From an uncultured Bacteroidota bacterium (lineage in GTDB: Bacteria; Bacteroidota; Bacteroidia; Bacteroidales; WCHB1-69), in contig CADCNH010000007.1 in the NCBI GenBank assembly GCA_902802755.1, positions 46,658 through 110,657 on the forward strand: a stretch of DNA of 64,000 nucleotides, in the 5' to 3' direction. The position numbers were made by a program, and so were the translations under genes. The notes beneath the pieces are model-generated. The model saw nothing but the letters and a program-made list of their open reading frames with translations, ran no database searches and was not told the origin of the DNA. Every line of letters begins with the position of its first letter. The stretch's first letter is position 1. Of this stretch, positions 63,699-64,000 are shown piece by piece.

Positions 63699-64000
63699 TT
63701 ATTTCCGCTGAGCCCGCTGGCTGGCTGGTCTTCCCCCATTCTTACGGCTCATTTCCTTGCCTATTCTTGACAGCTCGCGGCGCAATGTCAAGGGCTCCAG
63801 TACTTCCACGGTTTCGCCCATAGACAGCAATTCCTGCAGAAAATCAAAAGTGGGGCATAAAAAGTAGGAGAACACATTGTGGTTTTCATTTTGTTCCATC
63901 TCTTTCTGCGAGTGGTGCAGCGGAAGCGTGTGCAGGTATTTCGCCTGGAAATTGCCCACTTTCAGTTTCACCGTCTGGGCCTCTTTGTCCCCGACGATAA
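63699..64000 (-). CDS. WYL-domain transcriptional regulator, C-terminal part, cut by window edge
   Basis: About 100 residues of the C-terminus are visible; the start lies beyond the window. IVGDKEAQTVKLKVG, NFQAKYLHTLPLHHSQKEM and LQELLSMGETVEVLEPLTLR fit the distal WYL/WCX part of WYL regulators, which sense ligands and repress or activate neighbouring genes. WYL regulators often sit at defence loci, and this one is about 900 bp from the GHKL gene. Whether it controls that locus cannot be read here. Confidence 0.75.
   Translation of the reverse strand, partial: IVGDKEAQTVKLKVGNFQAKYLHTLPLHHSQKEMEQNENHNVFSYFLCPTFDFLQELLSMGETVEVLEPLTLRRELSRIGKEMSRKNGGRPASQRAQRK

Overview
The window looks like chromosome from an uncultured member of the Bacteroidales (phylum Bacteroidota). 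The evidence is phylum-style promoters (TAnnTTTG just upstream of many genes, on both strands), two type IX secretion (T9SS) machinery homologues (PorW/SprE-like and PorE-like), secreted proteins ending in T9SS sorting domains, a pyrophosphate-type phosphofructokinase, and a MurA with Asp in place of the usual catalytic-loop Cys. No rRNA, CRISPR array, phage module or intact insertion sequence was seen. I cannot name genus or species.

Layout. 1-7.1 kb (minus strand): 5' part of uvrA, an AAA ATPase, a WG-repeat/TonB protein, aroE, a DedA protein and a TPR protein; a perfect 99-bp duplication has rearranged this stretch. 7.3-17.7 kb: hydE, mnmA, a patatin, threonine aldolase, a PD-(D/E)XK protein, tRNA-Asn, a YitT protein, gapA and priA. 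17.7-24.2 kb: hairpins and repeats, a strongly folded candidate RNA with its own promoter, then three secreted-protein genes ending in a large T9SS-exported C10 protease. 24.2-30.3 kb: accessory patch with a RhuM/ORF6N relic, an AAA/DUF4143 protein, a GSCFA protein, a T9SS cargo protein and a toxin-antitoxin pair whose toxin has two stop codons. 30.7-41.7 kb: uvrD/pcrA, DUF4197 lipoprotein, PPi-PFK, a second C10 protease, murA, mlaE/mlaF-type transporter, cvpA, a DUF721 protein and a DUF3667 protein. 42.2-46.4 kb: alcohol and aldehyde dehydrogenases and a secreted protein. 46.4-55.5 kb (minus strand): porE-like, purN, purM, queA, two small membrane proteins, bactofilin, porW/sprE-like, ribE. 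55.7-64 kb: DUF4328 protein, two uncharacterised proteins, a UDG-like protein and a GHKL-ATPase/DUF3883 protein that carry the same 33-bp promoter block, a 900-bp repeat field, and the end of a WYL regulator.

How it works together. Most genes are housekeeping. The T9SS theme links PorW/SprE and PorE homologues to cargo at 20464-24201 and 27527-29563. The best candidate for an undescribed system is the UDG-like/GHKL-DUF3883 pair at 58.5-62.8 kb. The best RNA candidate is the folded element at about 18410-18640. A second theme is that short A/T-rich intergenic repeats run into the 3' ends of at least eight genes or relics and supply their last codons and stops. All family names rest on motif recognition by eye; no search was run.
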